A stretch of DNA of 15,111 bases. Source: an uncultured Candidatus Altimarinota bacterium (GTDB lineage: Bacteria > Patescibacteriota > Gracilibacteria > UBA4473). Positions 13,494 to 15,111 of the stretch are shown here, piece after piece (within the stretch, counting starts at the first letter, position 1; every line of letters begins with the position of its first letter). The DNA lies in contig CALIGR010000144.1 of assembly GCA_938021445.1 (NCBI GenBank), forward strand, positions 1 to 15,111, read 5' to 3'. A program made the position numbers and the translations under genes. Under the pieces are notes generated by a model. It searched no databases, was not told the DNA's origin, and was given only the letters and a program-made list of their open reading frames with translations.

Positions 13494-13513
13494 GATTAAT
13501 AACGTCATTAATC
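13494..13513. promoter_or_regulatory. Near-perfect palindrome at the htpX promoter
   Basis: GATTAAT-AACGTC-ATTAATC has two 7-bp inverted arms and an ACGT centre, with one mismatched pair. It lies 10-29 bases upstream of the htpX ATG and overlaps the candidate -10 box, the usual place for a repressor operator. No cognate regulator is visible in the window. Confidence 0.5.
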
Positions 13514-13537
13514 TAAAAATTAACCTAAGAAAATCAA
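13510..13537 (-). promoter_or_regulatory. Candidate htpX promoter
   Basis: The minus strand reads TTGATT (13537-13532), 16 bp, TAGATT (13515-13510). Both boxes are one or two bases from consensus. It would give a leader of about 20 nt. Confidence 0.4.
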
Positions 13538-13545
13538 GCAGAAGG

Positions 13546-13570
13546 TAGCAGTCACGCACAAAGACTGCTA
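13546..13570. promoter_or_regulatory. 8-bp-arm inverted repeat upstream of the BI-1 promoter
   Basis: TAGCAGTC and GACTGCTA are perfect inverted arms around a 9-nt centre, ending 5 bp before the -35 box of the BI-1 promoter. The position suits an activator site. It could also be a hairpin in a transcript crossing the region, but no gene ends here. Confidence 0.5.
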
Positions 13571-13575
13571 AAATT

Positions 13576-13604
13576 TTGACATAAATACTCTAAAATCCTA
13601 TAAA
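13576..13604 (+). promoter_or_regulatory. Sigma-70-type promoter of the BI-1 gene
   Basis: Consensus TTGACA at 13576-13581, exactly 17 bp, TATAAA at 13599-13604. Transcription would begin near 13611, leaving a leader of about 23 nt before the ATG at 13634. Confidence 0.8.
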
Positions 13605-13633
13605 TAAGAGGCTTAATTAATCTAATATTTAGA

Positions 13634-14302
13634 ATGCAAAACTCACTTCCCCCAAACGCGAGTGGACAAATCTACAACCACACACAAGACTTCACCATGA
13701 AAGTCATGACGTTTGTAGCCCTCGCTTTTGCTATTATGGCTGTTGGTGCTTACACCGCCCCAATGCTACCACTTCCAAGCTTCATGTTTGGCTGGCCTAT
13801 TTTCATCTTAGTTCTTGGTGTCGCACTTACTGGTCGATGGTGGGCTAACGCCAGTCGACCGATGAATATTATCATCTTCGCTCTTTTCGCTTACCTTACT
13901 GGACTTATGTTCTACCCACTTATGGGTTATGCCATGGCTACTGGTGGCGAAATGCTTATCGCCAAAGCGCTCGGAATAACCGCTTGTCTCGGACTAGCCG
14001 CTGGAGTTTACGCTAAGACGACTACTCGTGACCTTTCTGGATGGGGTGGATTCCTCATGATGGCTTTTATTGGCCTCTTTATAACCTCTATCATTCAAGC
14101 TTTCTGGTTTAACTCTGTTATGGAGTTTGTCATCTCGGGTGTAGGAGTGGTTCTTTTTTCGGCGTTCATCGCTTATGACATACAAAAGCTCCAACACTAC
14201 GAAGAAGGGCGTGAGATCGAGGCCGCCCTTGGACTCTACCTCAGTATATTCAATCTTTTTACTTCAGTGATAAGACTTCTCATTGCATTCCAAAACGACT
14301 AA
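13634..14302 (+). CDS. Bax inhibitor-1 family membrane protein
   Basis: A 222-residue BI-1/YccA/YbhL family protein with about seven hydrophobic segments from residue 22 to the end. Seen: an N-terminal soluble stretch of about 20 residues, the family segment RDLSGWGGFLMMAFIGLFI, and the C-terminal SAFIAYDIQKLQ followed by EAALGLYLSIFNLFTSVIRLL, with the Asp of the pH-sensing pair found in bacterial members. Bacterial homologues conduct or leak Ca2+ in vitro, and YccA of Escherichia coli restrains the FtsH protease. Being divergent from htpX, another membrane quality-control gene, supports a related role. It has its own promoter and a strong terminator. Confidence 0.93.
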   Translation: MQNSLPPNASGQIYNHTQDFTMKVMTFVALAFAIMAVGAYTAPMLPLPSFMFGWPIFILVLGVALTGRWWANASRPMNIIIFALFAYLTGLMFYPLMGYAMATGGEMLIAKALGITACLGLAAGVYAKTTTRDLSGWGGFLMMAFIGLFITSIIQAFWFNSVMEFVISGVGVVLFSAFIAYDIQKLQHYEEGREIEAALGLYLSIFNLFTSVIRLLIAFQND

Positions 14303-14329
14303 AAACTGAATATAACATTCACATTAAAG

Positions 14330-14354
14330 AGCCCTGAATATCAGGGCTTTTTTT
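14330..14354 (+). terminator. Intrinsic terminator after the BI-1 gene
   Basis: AGCCCTGA-ATA-TCAGGGCT is a perfect 8-bp stem with a 3-nt loop, followed by an uninterrupted T tract to 14354. It starts 27 bases after the stop codon. The T tract touches the stop codon of the convergent aminotransferase. Confidence 0.95.
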
Positions 14355-15111
14355 ATTCTAAAATATGTACCAGCTCTTCAATTTCATCTACCGAAACACT
14401 CGGGAAATTAGCAATCCTAAAAACCGTAGACTTAGTACTACCGTAGCCTTTACCCACGATAATATTATTCTGGGCACATAGATCATGTACTTGTTTAATC
14501 TTATCTTCTGAGGCTTGAATTGTATAAACCGTGCTAGACCGAGAAGCTTCATCTTTAACAAAGAAATCAAAGTTAGGATGAGCACTTATAAACTCATTTA
14601 AAATTTCTTCTTTTTTACGTCTCTGATTTATTAATTCAGCTAGTCCTCCATTTTCATTCCACCGCTCAACTTGCTTTGCAAGTAAATAAATATTTAAAAC
14701 ATTTGGAGTTTGTGGCGTCTGAAAGTTTTTTTCAACCATTGGTTTTTCCAGTTTCCCCCATTGCCACTGTCCCGCTAAATTTTCCCTCGACTCAGCTAAA
14801 CTTAACGAGCGCTCGTAAGCCCGAGGGGAAACAATGAGCATCCCCAAGCCGGCCGGCAAACCAAAACATTTCTGAACTGAAAAATACCAAAGGTCCACGT
14901 TCTCTATCTCCAGATCGACCGCCCCCGCGCAAGAAGTAATATCAACGGCTAGTAATTTTTCTCGGTGTTTCTGACGTAAAAAATTTACGTCTGCATTTTC
15001 CATCATCACCCCTGTAGAAGTCTCGTTGTAACAAGTGGTTATTAGCTCAGCCTCTTCTGGGATTTTTATATTTTTAAAATCACACTGTTTACCTAAGTCT
15101 GCTTTATCAAA
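14353..15111 (-). CDS. Class V aminotransferase, SerC-like (5' end outside window)
   Basis: PLP-dependent fold-type I enzyme, most likely phosphoserine aminotransferase of serine biosynthesis or a close relative. The frame is open from 15111, so 252 C-terminal residues are visible and the GTG at 15009 is internal. The upstream part reads ITTCYNETSTGV, the substrate-loop motif of SerC-type enzymes. Next come AVDITSCAGAVDLEI, with the Asp that contacts the PLP ring nitrogen, and YFSVQKCFGLPAGLG with the Schiff-base lysine about 81 residues into the visible part. The C-terminal small domain ends IVGKGYGSTKSTVFRIANFPS. This branch differs from the Escherichia coli type, so substrate assignment is moderate. 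It ends 4 bases into the BI-1 terminator tail. Confidence 0.85.
   Translation of the reverse strand, partial: FDKADLGKQCDFKNIKIPEEAELITTCYNETSTGVMMENADVNFLRQKHREKLLAVDITSCAGAVDLEIENVDLWYFSVQKCFGLPAGLGMLIVSPRAYERSLSLAESRENLAGQWQWGKLEKPMVEKNFQTPQTPNVLNIYLLAKQVERWNENGGLAELINQRRKKEEILNEFISAHPNFDFFVKDEASRSSTVYTIQASEDKIKQVHDLCAQNNIIVGKGYGSTKSTVFRIANFPSVSVDEIEELVHILE

Noticed and set aside
14849..14860. GC-rich GCCGGCCGGC palindrome in the aminotransferase gene
   Set aside because: It encodes the conserved FGLPAGLG motif next to the PLP lysine, so it is explained by protein conservation.

Overview
The window reads as a chromosomal segment of a bacterium with the standard genetic code (all ribosomal genes are full length with TAA, TAG or TGA stops and no in-frame TGA). 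A member of the Patescibacteria/CPR is the best guess, from three things seen here: a mobile-looking 20-bp palindrome (3811-3830) of a kind I associate with such genomes, a tiny YhbQ-like GIY-YIG protein, and start codons without recognisable Shine-Dalgarno sequences. The phylum is an inference; a 16S gene or ribosomal-protein tree would be needed to fix it.

Layout: (1) 1-2464, plus strand: the 3' part of a CPA1/NhaP-type Na+/H+ antiporter and a small Trm9-like SAM methyltransferase. (2) 2478-3931, minus strand: an accessory islet with an AT-rich HNH-like zinc protein, a tRNA with CAT anticodon, tRNA-Ile(GAT), a free-standing GIY-YIG protein, and two broken tRNA fragments, each interrupted by a short palindromic insert. 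No stretch above 300 bases lacks a gene or tRNA. (3) 3932-8105, minus strand: the first eight genes of the S10 operon (rpsJ-rplC-rplD-rplW-rplB-rpsS-rplV-rpsC) with its promoter; the usual rplP-rpmC-rpsQ continuation is absent. (4) 8124-11780: a PAP2 phosphatase fused to a dolichol-kinase-like domain (minus), tyrS (plus), an AI-2E-family transporter (minus), and a tRNA-Arg with the uncommon anticodon GCG. (5) 11839-14354: a large imperfect inverted repeat, a nitroreductase and htpX (minus), and a divergent Bax-inhibitor-1 protein (plus) with a good promoter and terminator. (6) 14353-15111: a class V, SerC-like aminotransferase (minus) cut by the window end.

How the parts connect: regions 3 and 4 are mainly translation (ribosomal proteins, TyrRS, tRNAs). 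The rpsJ and tRNA-Ile promoters share an unusual layout, TTGACA, 16 bp, a -10 box, 3 bp, then CCGGCTCTTT; the tRNA-Arg promoter resembles it. HtpX and the BI-1 protein form a plausible membrane-quality-control pair. The PAP2-kinase fusion could recycle a polyprenyl carrier lipid in one polypeptide. The part that looks least ordinary is 3277-3931, where tRNA genes, tRNA fragments, palindromic inserts and a GIY-YIG endonuclease-like gene sit together.
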